64,000 bases of DNA from positions 1 to 64,000 of the forward strand of contig JAJKFJ010021638.1 of the NCBI GenBank assembly GCA_027382625.1, read 5' to 3'. Below, piece by piece: positions 44,501-54,709 of the stretch. Position 1 is the first letter of the stretch, and every line of letters begins with the position of its first letter. The notes below the pieces were generated by a model that was given only the letters and a program-made list of their open reading frames with translations, had not been told where the DNA came from and ran no database searches. The DNA is from Tetmemena sp. SeJ-2015. Taxonomy: Eukaryota; Ciliophora; Spirotrichea; Sporadotrichida; Oxytrichidae. The position numbers and the translations under genes are program-made.

Positions 44501-44862
44501 AAGCCTGGCTCTTATAAATTGCGAACTTTTATTTAAACTCTCCCTTGTACATGATGAAAATAGAAATCCCAGGAATAGAATCATTTGGATTTGAAACAGA
44601 CTTAAGAACTCATACTGTAGGTCAAGCTATGGTTCTTTCATAATTTTCTCACTGGGCAGTGGTACCTGGAGACCCCCTTGATAAATCAATCTAACTAAGA
44701 CCCTTAGAGCCAAGTCCCGTTCCATCTCTAGCCCGTGAGTTTATGGTAAAATCTAGAAGGAGAAAGGGTCTCCTTGAAGATGTAAGCATAGCTAAGTTCT
44801 TTGATAGTCAAACTATGATTGAAATGGCGAGAAACGACCCTTCTTTATCAAGCTACTTTTGA
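41526..44862 (+). CDS. SNU114: Snu114/EFTUD2, U5 snRNP GTPase
   Basis: EF-2-like spliceosomal GTPase that controls Prp28/Brr2-dependent unwinding in the U5 snRNP. Acidic N-terminus, then G1 GHLHHGKT, G3 DTPGHPNF, G4 NKMD, domain II ([18 protein letters not shown]), [80 protein letters not shown], and the C-terminal [12 protein letters not shown] / DPLDKSIQLRPLEP / [11 protein letters not shown]. One GT-AG intron near the 5' end and four IESs are removed; one of these (pointer AAT) was placed only because the family expects QGFQW.TKEGPLC. Start [15 protein letters not shown] is typical of the family. Confidence 0.96.
41649..41708 (+). other. Spliceosomal intron (60 nt) in SNU114
   Basis: GTAAGC...TTTTAG with no pointer repeat at its ends. 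Removal joins EEDS to DDEDQGNQ. The segment contains no TGA, so it would also read through. Confidence 0.7.
43699..43745. other. IES, pointer TAA
   Basis: Excision gives EHIVIGTGEL, the conserved domain IV start. Confidence 0.92.
43972..43997. other. 26-bp IES, pointer GATTATT
   Basis: Excision gives DAGLFDLIPD. Confidence 0.85.
44180..44228. other. 49-bp IES, pointer AAT
   Basis: Excision gives QGFQWATKEG, exactly the family sequence. A nearer ATTGA repeat would also restore frame but leaves 15 extra residues. Confidence 0.85.
44522..44547. other. 26-bp IES, pointer TTG
   Basis: Excision gives SYKLYMMKIE followed by [13 protein letters not shown]. Confidence 0.8.
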
Positions 44863-45003
44863 AAAGGAACATTTTGTTAAAGAGAGGAGTAGATCTACTT
44901 AAAGCAATAATTAATTTATCAAGAAATTATAAATTTCACTGCTCAATTATTAAGCAGATATAAATAATCTCTGTTTTAGATTTTCGTGAGCCATATTCAA
45001 AGG

Positions 45004-47063
45004 ATGAAAGAGAATCTGAACAAAGATTATTTACTTATTCTTTTTCCTTGCTACTTTATTTATTAGACTCTTAGCAAAATAGCAGAATATTAGATTCTCA
45101 CAAAGCAGGTAATAAGAATAAAAGACTGTCTCGCAACAAGAGTGATCAGCAACTAAGCTCTGCAAAAAAGAGTAAGAACTCGCAAGTAACTACGATGCAA
45201 ACTGCTCAAAAGAATGGAAATGATGCACTCCCTACTTTGAAATCAAATTCATCAAATAAGGATAATGACAAATACAAAACTAACTAAGAGAGGTGGAAGG
45301 CTCGTAATCAAGAGAAAATAGATTAAGACCTCACTAACAAAGTTTCCTAGTTTGAAATAGGATCTTTTATTTCAAGTCAAAGATATGAATTTTAGATTTA
45401 ATCATCTTCTGAAGTGAAGTCAAGAAACAGGATTAGTACATAGTATTATAGCGAAGGAATTCCTACTTAAGCTGCTTATTAAGCCATCTAGAACATGGAG
45501 CAAAAATAATAAAAAAGAGAAAGCTCATAATAACCTGTAAATACGTTAAAGAATGCTATTTTCCGATCTAAAAATACGCATGACAATTTTTTTTATTTAA
45601 ATGAGGGTTAAGACATTTAGTAGTTTCAAAGTATAAAGGACTTTTGCTTAAGAAGTAATAGCAATGATAGTGAAAGCCACCATTCTTAAAACAATGAACA
45701 AATTTTGAGTCAGAGAGTTTAGTAATAGAGGCCTCGCTCAAGAGATCTTGACCAGACAATCCAAAACAAAAGGTAGCAATCTCAATTCAATAACCAACAA
45801 GCATAAAAGAGATATTTGATGTTTAGAGAAGAGGAATTTGAAAAAGTAGTCGAGTTTACTGAAAGTGATGAAGATGGCAGTTCTCAAGGAAATAATGATG
45901 ATCTAAGGGAATCTCATAGAAATGGAGAAGAGTCTGATTTCTATGAGGGAGAACTAAATATGTGTGACGATATTAGAGAAGTCTCTGATGACGAATTTTA
46001 AAAGTCTCTTAAATTTATGGAAACCAAAATAGGACCAAAGTCTTTTGAGCCTATTTCTTTGCTTGGGCAAGGAAGTTTTGGAGAAGTATACCTCGTCAGA
46101 ATGAGAGACACTAATTAACTTTATGCTATGAAGGTACTATAGAAGCAAAAGATCATGGGACAAAACTTAGTAAAGTACGCAGTTACAGAGAGAAATGTTC
46201 TCTCTTATACGAGACATCCTTTTATCGTTGGCTTAAACTATGCTTTTTAAACTAGAGATAAACTTTTCTTGATCCTCGATTATTGCCCAGGAGGAGATTT
46301 AGGAAAAGTTATTACAAAGGAAAGAAGACTAACAGAAGATAGAGCTAGAATATATTTGAGTGAAGTACTTCTCGCTTTAGAAGATCTGCACAACAGGAAC
46401 ATCATCTTTAGAGATTTAAAGCCAGATAATGTTGTCTTAGATGAAGATGGGCACGCTCTCTTAACTGATTTTGGTTTAAGCAAAGAAGGTGTGCTTGATA
46501 ACTAAGCATCAAATTCATTTTGTGGATCAGTTGCCTATCTGGCTCCAGAGATGATTAGGAGAAGTGGTCATGGTAAATCTGTTGACTGGTACTTACTTGG
46601 AGTCTTACTATATGAGATGCTGGTAGGAATACCTCCTTATTTCAACTAAAACAGAGAAAAATTATTCCAGGGTATTTCAAAGGGTCCTCTTATGATTCCT
46701 GCTTAATTTTCAGATGAGGCAAAAACTCTTCTTATTGGGGTAAGATTCTTATATGCTTAATCATAATCTCTATAGTTACTAAGCAAGAATCCTGCTAAAA
46801 GATTAGGATCTGGTCCTACAGGCGCTTAAGAAATTAAGGATCATCCATTCTTCAGATCAATAAACTGGGAAGATGTGTATCTAAAAAGACTATCCCCTCC
46901 CAAACCTAAAGTCAAAGATCCAAAGCAGCTTGAATTGCCTTATGAAAAAATGCTTGAAGTTCTCAAGCAAAGCGTATATGGAGATTTAATGGATGATGAA
47001 AACAAAGTCGCAGGATGGAGCTTTGTTGCTGCTAGCTAAAAGCCCTATCCTCCTAATTATTGA
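45004..47063 (+). CDS. AGC-family serine/threonine kinase with Gln/Ser-rich N-terminus
   Basis: About 330 low-complexity Gln/Ser/Asn-rich residues, then an AGC kinase: LLGQGSFGEVYLV, AMKVLQKQKIM, catalytic FRDLKPDNVVLDEDGH, TDFGLSKEG, SFCGSVAYLAPEMIRR and the AGC C-terminal extension ending GWSFVAASQKPYPPNY. Closest in pattern to S6K/RSK/AKT-type kinases. The activation-loop phosphosite region (NSFCGSVAYLAPE) is present; a clear hydrophobic motif is not. One IES and one 36-nt intron are removed. No PH or C2 domain, so membrane recruitment is not evident. Confidence 0.9.
45034..45062. other. IES, pointer TTATTTA
   Basis: Excision gives NKDYLLDSQQ and joins the start to the long open N-terminal frame. 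Confidence 0.75.
46740..46775 (+). other. Spliceosomal intron (36 nt) in the AGC kinase gene
   Basis: GTAAGA...TATAG; no flanking repeat. Splicing gives LLIGLLSKNPAKRLG, the standard kinase subdomain XI sequence. Confidence 0.85.
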
Positions 47064-47299
47064 TGATTATTTTCAATGCACAATACTAATTTTATAGTCT
47101 GAGGTTTATTCATATAACTTCAAAGATACTTTCCTATATTACTTGCGATTTATTTTCAAACTTTTGTTTCAAGAATAATGCTAATCTGTGATAAAAAGAT
47201 GAAGTTTAATAGCATAGTTAAATTTGATGATTAGTGATTAATTTTAGCCTTGATGAGCAGCTCTTCAAGTAAATTCAGATTTCATACTGGTAAAATGTT

Positions 47300-48628
47300 T
47301 CAACTAGAAAGACTCTCTTTCTCAGCCTGAATAATTAGTTCTTGCTTTAACGATTATTTGGCAGATGATTCTTATTTCTTTAATGACTTTATGAGGACTT
47401 TAAATATCCCTGAAAACCATACTAAGTTGAGTATATAGATTGCAACAAACAAGAGGATTAGATAAACTCCTATCAAAAGCTGTGCCACAGGTAGTCCAAA
47501 TAGCTATATTTGAATAAACAAGGAAGTGAATCTTACCCCTGTGTCTTTGATAGTCCAAGCAAATAATTTGACTATCCAAATTGACACGATAGTGTTGAAT
47601 ACTATTCTACATAGTAGGAATGATAAAAAGAAGGCAAGCGCGTTGTAAGTGTATATTGGTTTATTCTGAGCCTTTATTACGAACAAGAACTATCTGTAGT
47701 TCAAGAAGAAGGTTGATATTTCATTCACCAGAAGCACATTCTAAAACAAAACTTATCAAGCATGAAGTATCATCATACTGCAATAATCAGAGCTCCACCT
47801 GCACCATAATATTAATTTAACATTGATTTAAATATCACTTTTTATGTATCATAAATGAGAGCAAATAAGGCACCAGAGATACCAACAGCATGATGAATGT
47901 ATGTCTGACTCTGCAATTTACTTTTGTCTTGACTAAATCTCTTATTTTATTAGAAATTATTACATCAAAGCATAGCAAATGTATGTAAACTATAATACTA
48001 TAAATGACAAAGGGTATTTTCTTTGAAAATAATTTATCAAGAGTAAGATAGCCACCAGTAACGCAAAGAGTAATCATCTACCAAATGCTTGAGTGGTACT
48101 TTAGACAATAGTCGCTTGTGAAAAAGTTTTTGAGTGCCATTTCCTAATCGGGATCATAGCTATAAAAACAGATTCATATTTTAGAGCCTTTTGAAGAAAT
48201 CAAACTGAATAAAGCTTCTTTCCAGATATATAGATTATATTCCATTAGATGGCTTACCAAGTGAAGAATAGAGCATAAATCGCTAGGGAGATTGATATAA
48301 GTGCATGTATCTGGGAAGTGATTCGAGATACGAAATCAGCTTTTGCTTTTTGAGTCATTTCTCCATAAATTAATGGTATTGATCTCTAATCCCCCTCATC
48401 TTCTTCTTATGATTTACCTGCTGATTGTATATTATTGGAACTAAACTTTTCTTGATCAATAGGCTTGACTCTCTTGAATCCCTCTTAAGAGGAAAGTTGT
48501 GTATCTGCCTTCTTTTGCAATATAATCTCAGAGGACTTATAGCATATGTAGAAGAAGAGTATTGATCCAAAATATGTAGAGACGAGAATGATGACGTCGG
48601 AGGCGGATAGAGGTGTTTAGTTATTCAT
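47300..48628 (-). CDS. TLC-domain (TRAM-LAG1-CLN8) membrane protein, TLCD4/TMEM56-like
   Basis: Starts MNNQTPLSASDVI and has a hydrophobic VSTYFGSILFFYI helix, a hydrophilic loop, ISISLAIYALFFTW, then TLC landmarks: KYHSSIWQMITLCVTGGYLTLD, the His pair in TYIHHAVGISGALFAL, EISTFFLNYRQFL, and two further helices (NALAFFLSFLLCRIVFNTI, QLLIGVYLILLFVAIYI). TLC proteins sense or modify lipids in the ER or plasma membrane; ceramide synthase-specific residues were not seen. Two short GT-AG introns and three IESs are removed. The restored His-His region is a strong check on the 116-bp IES. Confidence 0.88.
47504..47536 (-). other. Spliceosomal intron (33 nt) in the TLC gene
   Basis: GTAAGA...ATATAG on the minus strand. 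Removal gives IKDTGLFGLPVAQLL. No TGA inside. Confidence 0.7.
47733..47791. other. 59-bp IES, pointer TCTG
   Basis: Excision gives GGALVNEIST, the conserved TLC EIST segment. Confidence 0.88.
47810..47854. other. 45-bp in-frame IES, pointer TTATG
   Basis: A multiple of three without TGA. Removal gives ALIYGAGGAL; family spacing between the His pair and EIST favours removal. Confidence 0.72.
47921..48036. other. 116-bp IES, pointer TAAATT
   Basis: Excision gives LTLDKLQSQT then YIHHAVG. A longer internal 9-bp repeat (ACATACATT) would join out of frame. Confidence 0.85.
48160..48257 (-). other. Spliceosomal intron (98 nt) in the TLC gene
   Basis: GTAAGC...TTATAG on the minus strand. Splicing joins FFTC to YDPDQEMALKN. 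Confidence 0.75.
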
Positions 48629-48954
48629 TAATTTGCTTAAGTAATTTTTATTTATTTATAGACTTATTTAACTTAACTCTCCTGTATATAGTATTAATGT
48701 ATCAAACAAATATGTAGTGTCATCTAGAAATTCGCTACTGATAAAAGCTTACCCAGATCAAAGCACGACCAGAAATATTATTTTTGAACAATTCCTGATT
48801 GTTAGACTCAGTCTTCAATTTCAAATAACAAAGATTTAAAGAGAAGTAATATCACTATCATCACTATATTAGAAAAATAAATAAAGTTAGAATTTAAATA
48901 GTCAACAAGCAAATAATAACTCTTTGATTGTATATTTTAAAATTTGAAGCTAAA
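48629..48954. other. Intergenic between divergent genes
   Basis: AT-rich; shared upstream region of the TLC gene (-) and the next gene (+). Confidence 0.5.
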
Positions 48955-49664
48955 ATGACAGAAGTTATGAATCAGAATCCATTTTAATATACAGCTTGGA
49001 AAGAGCAGTCATACTTCCCTCAGAGTAATTTTTGCTTTGAGTTTTAGATCGCACTTTAGATGTTGACACTCGAATACTATCCTAAATTACGAATGAAAGA
49101 GAAGAACTCAAATTATCTTTCTTAATTGATGTTTCTTTATAATTCTCAAGGAAACCTAGCCAGTGCCATTTGTGGGAGAGGCTAGAAGATTGAATTTAAG
49201 TCCCTAAAGAGCCCAGAATGGGAACTTAACAATCCATGATCATCTCAATAATATGGCCTAATAAGCTATTGAGAGAGAATTAGATTAACAGATTTAGTCA
49301 AAAGAAAACTAAAGAAAACCTGGTAATTACTGAAATGCATTTTAATTAAAACATTTTTATAGATGGGGCAACTCTTGGGTTGACAAGACAAAGGGAAATT
49401 GTTTCGCAAGCTGGTCCTATGCGACTTTCCAACAGAGGGTTCATGGAGGACTTCCATAAAATCTATTACAATGTTGAGGAAAAAGAAAAGCAGAGGCTCA
49501 ACAAATTATAGACCAAGAATAATAATGCCAAGTCAAAGAATGATGCTTTGAGGTTATCAAGATTTATTTGAAATATTTATTCAATTAGATTTTTTATAAG
49601 AACAGGACATGGAGCTGAGTTGATAGATTTTGACCTCTAAGGTAAGATAATTTGTTCAAATTGA
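48955..49664 (+). CDS. Hypothetical protein of about 215 aa
   Basis: MTEVMNQNPFQYTAWKEQ start; a Gln-rich helical middle (AIERELDQQIQSKENQ) and TLGLTRQREIVSQAGPMRLS, then a Lys/Asn-rich tail. Two IESs and one GT-AG intron are removed. I do not recognise it. Soluble, no signal peptide. The 3' end (QGKIICSN then TGA) might instead contain another intron beginning GTAAGA. Confidence 0.6.
49234..49249. other. 16-bp IES, pointer CAAT
   Basis: Excision removes a TGA and gives ELNNNMAQQA. Confidence 0.68.
49323..49362 (+). other. Spliceosomal intron (40 nt)
   Basis: GTAATT...TTATAG; splicing gives RKPDGATLGL and bypasses a TGA. Confidence 0.75.
49566..49592. other. IES, pointer AGATTT
   Basis: Excision gives LSRFFIRTGH. 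Confidence 0.72.
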
Positions 49665-49887
49665 AACTTCTAATTAACATATAGACAAAAGGATTCCTTT
49701 TTATTTATTTTTTTAACAATATAAAAATAAATAGTTCTTGATTATAAATGTGCCGCAACTTTGAACAGCTCTAAAAAGCAAAACTGCTTTTTATTAACTG
49801 TTGATAATATCTTCTCGAGACTATTAAAGCATCTTAACTCTCTACTTTCTATATAGATATAGAATACTAGATGAGATGCAATAAATC

Positions 49888-51358
49888 TCAATGTCTCTTG
49901 ATAGAAAGAGCTTTTGGGCTCTTGCTTAACTTATTGAAGGCGTCCTCAAACTTAGAGTAAGCTCCAACTCCTGGGCTGTGCTGATGTTGCTTTTTATAAG
50001 TGTCTATGAAGTAAATAGGAAAATAAATATAACTCATTATAATGAAGCTGACATTCTTAGATTTGTCTGTTGCTGGCTTTTTATTAACCCACTATGTCTT
50101 CATGAAAGCTTCCTCGATCTTATAGGTACCTGGCGCAGGGCCATCGATCTTTTCTATTTTTTCAAAGCGAGGCTTCTTTACAGCTTAGATCTTGGTGAAC
50201 CTAATTCTGTCCTTATACGAATCCTAAAGCAGAATGAATACTTTCTCAATCTTCTTACAAATTTAACTGGCTCGTAGATAGCATGAGGAGACTATTATCC
50301 ATGGAATGAAGCTTCCTCAATAAAAGTGTTCCTGTCTTCCTTTCTATAATTTCCATAAGATAAAAGATTGTATGTGAATGGTGTGAAATGAAAAAAAAAG
50401 CGGCTTAACTTACAGACTATAATTTCCAGTAATTCTATCGTTTATCTTTTTCCAGGGAGTGGCTTCATATTGGCCTGGACTTGGAGTAGTCTTATCTTTA
50501 TACTTTAGAATCTCGCCTGCAATGGTGATTCTTTATGATTTAAGGAACTTTCCTGTTTGATTTGGCATGGTTTTGGTCCAATCTGTTGTAGTGTTGTATT
50601 GTGGCCCAGGTATATAATACTTGTTTTTGGCTTCCAGCTCAGCAAAGTTCTTAACTTTTTGTCTGTCTATTTTCCCTAGGTAAGGCTTGAGGAGATATGC
50701 TCTCTCCATCTTAGGAGGATTATAATATTCAATACCGAAGGGGGACTGTCTCAAATTTGACTTTACAACATCATTAACTGAAACCGCATACTTCATTCCG
50801 TTTAGAGAGTGATCACCACTACCATCTCCAACTGTTGTATTTGCAAGTTGAGTGTTTTTAAAACCGTTGCTGCTAAAGTTGCGCTTGTGATTTCCAACCT
50901 AGACTTCTGGTTATATGTTGAAGTTCATTCCTGTTCCTTTCATTTAATAAAAAGATAAGTATCTCTTCAGCTTGAGAGTATTATTTTTTAAATTGACATA
51001 TCCAAAGGATTGTGCTTTTCAAGATAAAAAGAGTTGCTCATAGAGTGATGTGCTTGATGTCTCGATCCGTTTGGTCTTCCCAACTTGATGCCGGATTGCT
51101 AACTCTTCATTCCATCCCCCGATGGAGAAGCATTCAAAAGACGTTTTGGTGTCATGATGATGGTAATCTACAATTTTAAAGATAGTTTATAATGGAAGAG
51201 TTGTTGAACATCTGTGCAGCTGAATCTTTTAAAGCCCCCACAGGTCTAATATTCATCGCATTATTAACGTAGCTTTCATGCTATTGTTTCATATTGCGAG
51301 TACGATCAGGCGATATATGTGAGCCACCTTTTGCTATCCCTCCACCTGCAGTATCCAT
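49888..51358 (-). CDS. STPG-like (sperm-tail PG-rich repeat, SHIPPO-type) axonemal protein
   Basis: Repeated Pro-Gly-x-Tyr units spaced through the protein: YYIPGPQYNTTTDW, TPSPGQYEATPWKK, GPAPGTYKIEEAF and HSPGVGAYSKFED. This repeat type is found in microtubule-lumen and axonemal proteins of motile cilia. The N-terminus MDTAGGGIAKGGSH is Gly-rich and basic. Five IESs are removed, one bounded by a 12-bp pointer. Ends at TGA after ALSIKRH. Together with CFAP58 it marks this window's ciliary content, though the two genes are 12 kb apart and not co-oriented. Confidence 0.82.
50012..50047. other. 36-bp in-frame IES, pointer CTTCAT
   Basis: A multiple of three without TGA; removal gives NVSFIDTYKK, retention inserts a hydrophobic Tyr/Phe/Ile stretch. 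Confidence 0.72.
50183..50259. other. 77-bp IES, pointer TGTAA
   Basis: Excision gives VKFVKKPRFE. Confidence 0.75.
50356..50428. other. 73-bp IES, pointer TGGAAATTATAG (12 bp)
   Basis: The longest firm pointer in the window. Excision gives ITGNYRKEDR. Confidence 0.88.
50948..50991. other. 44-bp IES, pointer TTAAA
   Basis: Excision gives MSIQMKGTGM. Confidence 0.68.
51164..51195. other. 32-bp IES, pointer CCAT
   Basis: Excision gives NSSIIMTPKR. Confidence 0.72.
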
Positions 51359-51531
51359 CTTAAATATAATTAATTTTTATTTCCCCGACTTCTATTTTTC
51401 ACCAACATAGTCAAAAATAGTAACTTCTACTCATCTTCAAGCCTTTTCATCAACTTCCGTTTATAGAGGAAATACTAGAAAACAAGATAGAGCAAGTTAC
51501 CTAAGACCTTATTCGAAAATCTTAGCTAAAC

Positions 51532-53345
51532 ATGAACCAGCAATTAAACCAGCGATCTCAATAGTTGCGGTCTTTCGTGGAAAATTAGATGAATAGAAAT
51601 GGACAAGCTATAGACCATTTATAAGAAGAAGTTAGATATTCAGAGAGACAAAGGCAAAGAGAAATAAGGAATATGATTGATATCACTGCAAGTTAGGAGT
51701 TCAGACAGCTCAGGCAAAGTATCACTGGTAGTAGCGTTTAGCTTGGAGGTGGAAGCATACTCAACACAGCAGGATCCCAAAGGGATAGATTAAAAATTTG
51801 AACTAAAATGCTTCTCTTTAAGGAGGTAAAGGAGGTTAGAAAAATGTGCCTGATGACTACAAAACTAGGCAATTGAAGTAAAATCTAACCGAAGATATTC
51901 AACTTGCTTTGATAGCGTAAAAGATTAATAGCAAGCCAATATCTGGGCATGACTTTCCTAGCTTAGTTCCTACGAGTATTAAAGATGAGCTCCAGAGGCA
52001 GATTCGCATTCAAGCTGGAGATGTGGATGCTGAAAGATTGACAGGTGCTTAGTTATTAGAAGTAGAGAATATTGAAAGCCCCTCTACCAAATGAGATAAA
52101 GCAAGGGGGATGATTTACTTAGAATGCTTTTACCTAGTGCGCTAAAGAAGCCTTAGATGGATTATTTTCCCCATCTTTCAGTATTTAAATATGATTGGAT
52201 TTCTTGGAAGTTGAGGATCTGACTAGTGTCGCTACAATTGCCCCTCCAAAGACCTAGGCTTAGTTGGATCGAGAAACCTATGCTGAAATTCTAAAAAAGG
52301 GATAAGTTTGAAATAATGGTAACTGAAGAGTAAAGAAAAAAGACTGTTAAATGTCTGTTGAAGGTGATAGACTTTTAAGTCAAAGATATAGAAGTCTAAG
52401 CTAAGCACATAGAAGAGCATTTTAAGAGGAATGATAAAGATATCTAGGATTTAGAGAAGTTTCTGAAGAGTGAGGAGAACAGACTGGCTATGGAAAACAT
52501 AGAGCACAAGTTAAACTTAGCTCGATAGTAGGTGCAGCACTATGATGACTATGATCCTGAAAAGGATATGGAAAGCGCAAAGGAGTTGGTAGACATAGCG
52601 GATTTAATAGTAGAAAACAAAATGCTGATGGATAGAGTGGACAGAGCCATGGGAGCTGGAGACTACGCTCAAAGTCTAAGATCAACTACCTCTGACGATG
52701 AAGGCGATGAGGAGTCAAAGTTGTCCTCCTCTTTCATTGAAAGGATGTTCAAAATAGCTAAGAAGAGTGGAGCTGACAAGCCAGGCAGAAAAGTGCTGCC
52801 TGCCTCAATCAGTGTGCAGTTTGGAAAGGCCAAAGTTGACACTCATCTAAAGAAGAATACCTAAATACTCAAATCTAAATCTAGGACAAGAGTATAAAGT
52901 AATTCAAAGAAGAATTAATAAATTGAAATAGTGAAATATTTATGAGAGAGAAGTAACTGGGCCATTAATAAGCAAGTTACCGAAGTTAATAGCACTCCAA
53001 CAAAGCCAAAAGTTCAAAGAGTGGTGAATTCTCCTCCAGAATACTAACTTTAAAACAAAGAGAGAAATGAGAAACAAAAGCATGAAAAGAAGGAGTTGTA
53101 TTCAAAGAAGATCAAGGAAAAGCTTACACCTTCTAAAATTGAAAGGGCAGTGAAACAAGCCACATCCTAGCATAGAGAAGCATAAGAGAAGCGCATTGAT
53201 AGAAAGATTAATAATGAAATCAAGAGTGCTATGGATGAAATGGCCAAAGTAATGCATGTAGCTTTCACTGAGCAGATCCCTAAAAGAATTATATCTAATT
53301 ATTTAAGGGAAAATAGAAGGAAGATAATTATCTCATAAATATAAG
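51532..53345 (+). CDS. Coiled-coil protein of unknown function; 3' end uncertain
   Basis: MNQQLNQRSQQLRSF start; Arg/Gln-rich helix (YSERQRQREIRNMIDI), SGHDFPSLVPTSIKDELQ, long charged helices (HIEEHFKRNDKDIQDLEKF, DMESAKELVDIADLIVENK), an acidic SDDEGDEESK patch, then basic helical C-terminal segments (KKIKEKLTPSKIERAVKQ, EAQEKRIDRKINNEIKSAMDEM). Five IESs removed. No domain recognised. No TGA is reached in frame before a homopolymer-rich stretch at 53.36-53.48 kb; the end given is where coding character fades. Confidence 0.65.
51775..51824. other. 50-bp IES, pointer AGGA
   Basis: Excision gives LNTAGGKGGQ; a second AGGA 9 bp on is an alternative right edge. Confidence 0.6.
52089..52134. 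other. 46-bp IES, pointer TACC
   Basis: Excision gives SPSTQCAKEA and avoids two TGAs. Confidence 0.7.
52180..52203. other. 24-bp IES, pointer TTTC
   Basis: Excision removes a TGA and gives SPSFLEVEDL. Confidence 0.7.
52300..52342. other. 43-bp IES, pointer AAAAAAG
   Basis: Excision gives EILKKTVKCL. Confidence 0.75.
52903..52956. other. 54-bp IES, pointer AAGTAA
   Basis: Excision gives RVQSNWAINK. An 8-bp repeat ATTAATAA nearby would join out of frame. Confidence 0.72.
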
Positions 53346-53640
53346 GTATAAGAGTGGTAGGTTAATTTTTTTTGGAATCAAATCTCTTTTAAATAATTCC
53401 CCTTTTTTTTTCCCTGATTTTAGGGTTTAAACCAAAATAGGGAAATTTTTTAAATTTTAGTAGGGAAATTTGCGTTAAAAAAATCTCGATACCGCCAATC
53501 CTATAACAGAGGAACCAATAGGAAATGATTATAGACCAAAAAAACCTAATTTAGCAATAATTGAAATGATTTTAACTTTATGGAATTGATTTTAAGATTG
53601 TAGCTATTTAAGCTTCTGAGAATTAAACTTTATAATTATA
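53346..53640. other. AT-rich spacer with a homopolymer-rich patch
   Basis: Runs of C, T, A and G at about 53.39-53.48 kb resemble the anomalous tract at 29 kb. No coding frame recognised. Confidence 0.4.
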
Positions 53641-53930
53641 TTTTAAATTTATGGCTGATAAGATTATGTCAATAAACATTGAATGATTTTGAAAAGGAGC
53701 ACCTGGACCCATTTAAAAAATTGAGTTTAATATTGCTAAGTATATTTTTTGATTTGTCGTAATTCGATGACTTTTGGGTTGTTTGTGCACCTTACATTGA
53801 GGAAGACAGGACTAAGAGTATCGGAGCATATCTTGATTAATATCGTGTTCTTGAGAGCTTTTAGGCTGTGTCTGACATATTTTAAATGAAGGAATTGAAT
53901 GATTAGGTTTGTATTCAATAATAGACATAG
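53641..53930 (+). CDS. Coding-like fragment, possible isolated MDS
   Basis: A TGA-free plus-strand stretch with coding character: DFEKEHLDPFKK then FDDFWVVCAPYIEEDRTKSI and GAYLDQYRVLESFQAVSDIF. No start codon or stop is associated with it. It could be the last coding segment of the preceding gene after a large IES, or a macronuclear-destined segment of a scrambled gene. Confidence 0.4.
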
Positions 53931-54184
53931 TAAATATATATATATACTTATTTGCAGTATTTGTTATTCAAATATTTTTTAATAGAATTCACTCATCTAT
54001 GAATATTATCTCTATTTTCATAGAATTGTAATAAATTCCTTACTATGATTACTAACTCTTGTCAAATCCTTAGCAGACATCCTATATTATTAATCTATTT
54101 TAAAATAATCACATAATTCATTAAAATAAAATCACGATATTTTTTTAAAATTTCAAACTCTATAAAATTAAGATTAGTTAGAAT
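53931..54184. other. AT-rich flank left of TBE-like element 2
   Basis: No coding frame. Confidence 0.4.
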
Positions 54185-54187
54185 AAT
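54185..54187 (+). repeat. AAT target duplication, left (element 2)
   Basis: Matches AAT at 58744-58746. Confidence 0.85.
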
Positions 54188-54709
54188 CATGAAAATTTGG
54201 GCTCAATAAAGGTAAGAAATTAATTAATTAAGCCCGTGAGTGATGATTAAATAATCCCGTACATAAGTTGACCTGAAAAGCGACATAAGTTAACTAATCA
54301 GATTCCTGAGATTCAGAAATCCAAATCCTCATGCCGAGTCGTGAACCTACATGACGTATCGGGAGATCAATCAGGTTACCGGCATTAGCTAATCTACGAT
54401 ATTTGAGGTCTGCCGAGTTAATGGGAGCCGAGATGTGAAGTCTTGGAAAAATGTCCATCCTGTCTCCATTCTCACATTTGAGCATCTGTGCTACCTATTG
54501 AGCGATCAGACTCTTGATTAGTAGAAGCACCTCTCGCTTGCTCAAAGGTGCTAACTCTTTCACAGATAGTACCCTGATAGCTGATTAGGCATTAGCTAGT
54601 TGAGAAAAGTGTATCTCAGCCATGGGATTACATACAAGGTCACCCGCTCAGGCTACCGTATTCCTATGAGCCGGCTCTGCAAAATTCGCTAGACATAAGT
54701 TTATGCATT
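54188..54709 (+). repeat. 522-bp tandem unit, copy 1 (starts with the terminal repeat)
   Basis: About 97 percent identical by eye to the next 522 bp. Each copy starts CATGAAAATTTGG and ends GACATAAGTTTATGCATT. The minus strand of each unit has a long TGA-free frame (for example PLSKREVLLLIKSLIAQ, DRMDIFPRLHIS), so the unit may derive from a coding region. Confidence 0.9.

Noticed and set aside
49978..50277. Plus-strand 99-codon ORF
   Set aside because: It is antisense to the STPG-like gene, whose minus-strand PG-repeats and pointer joins are clear.
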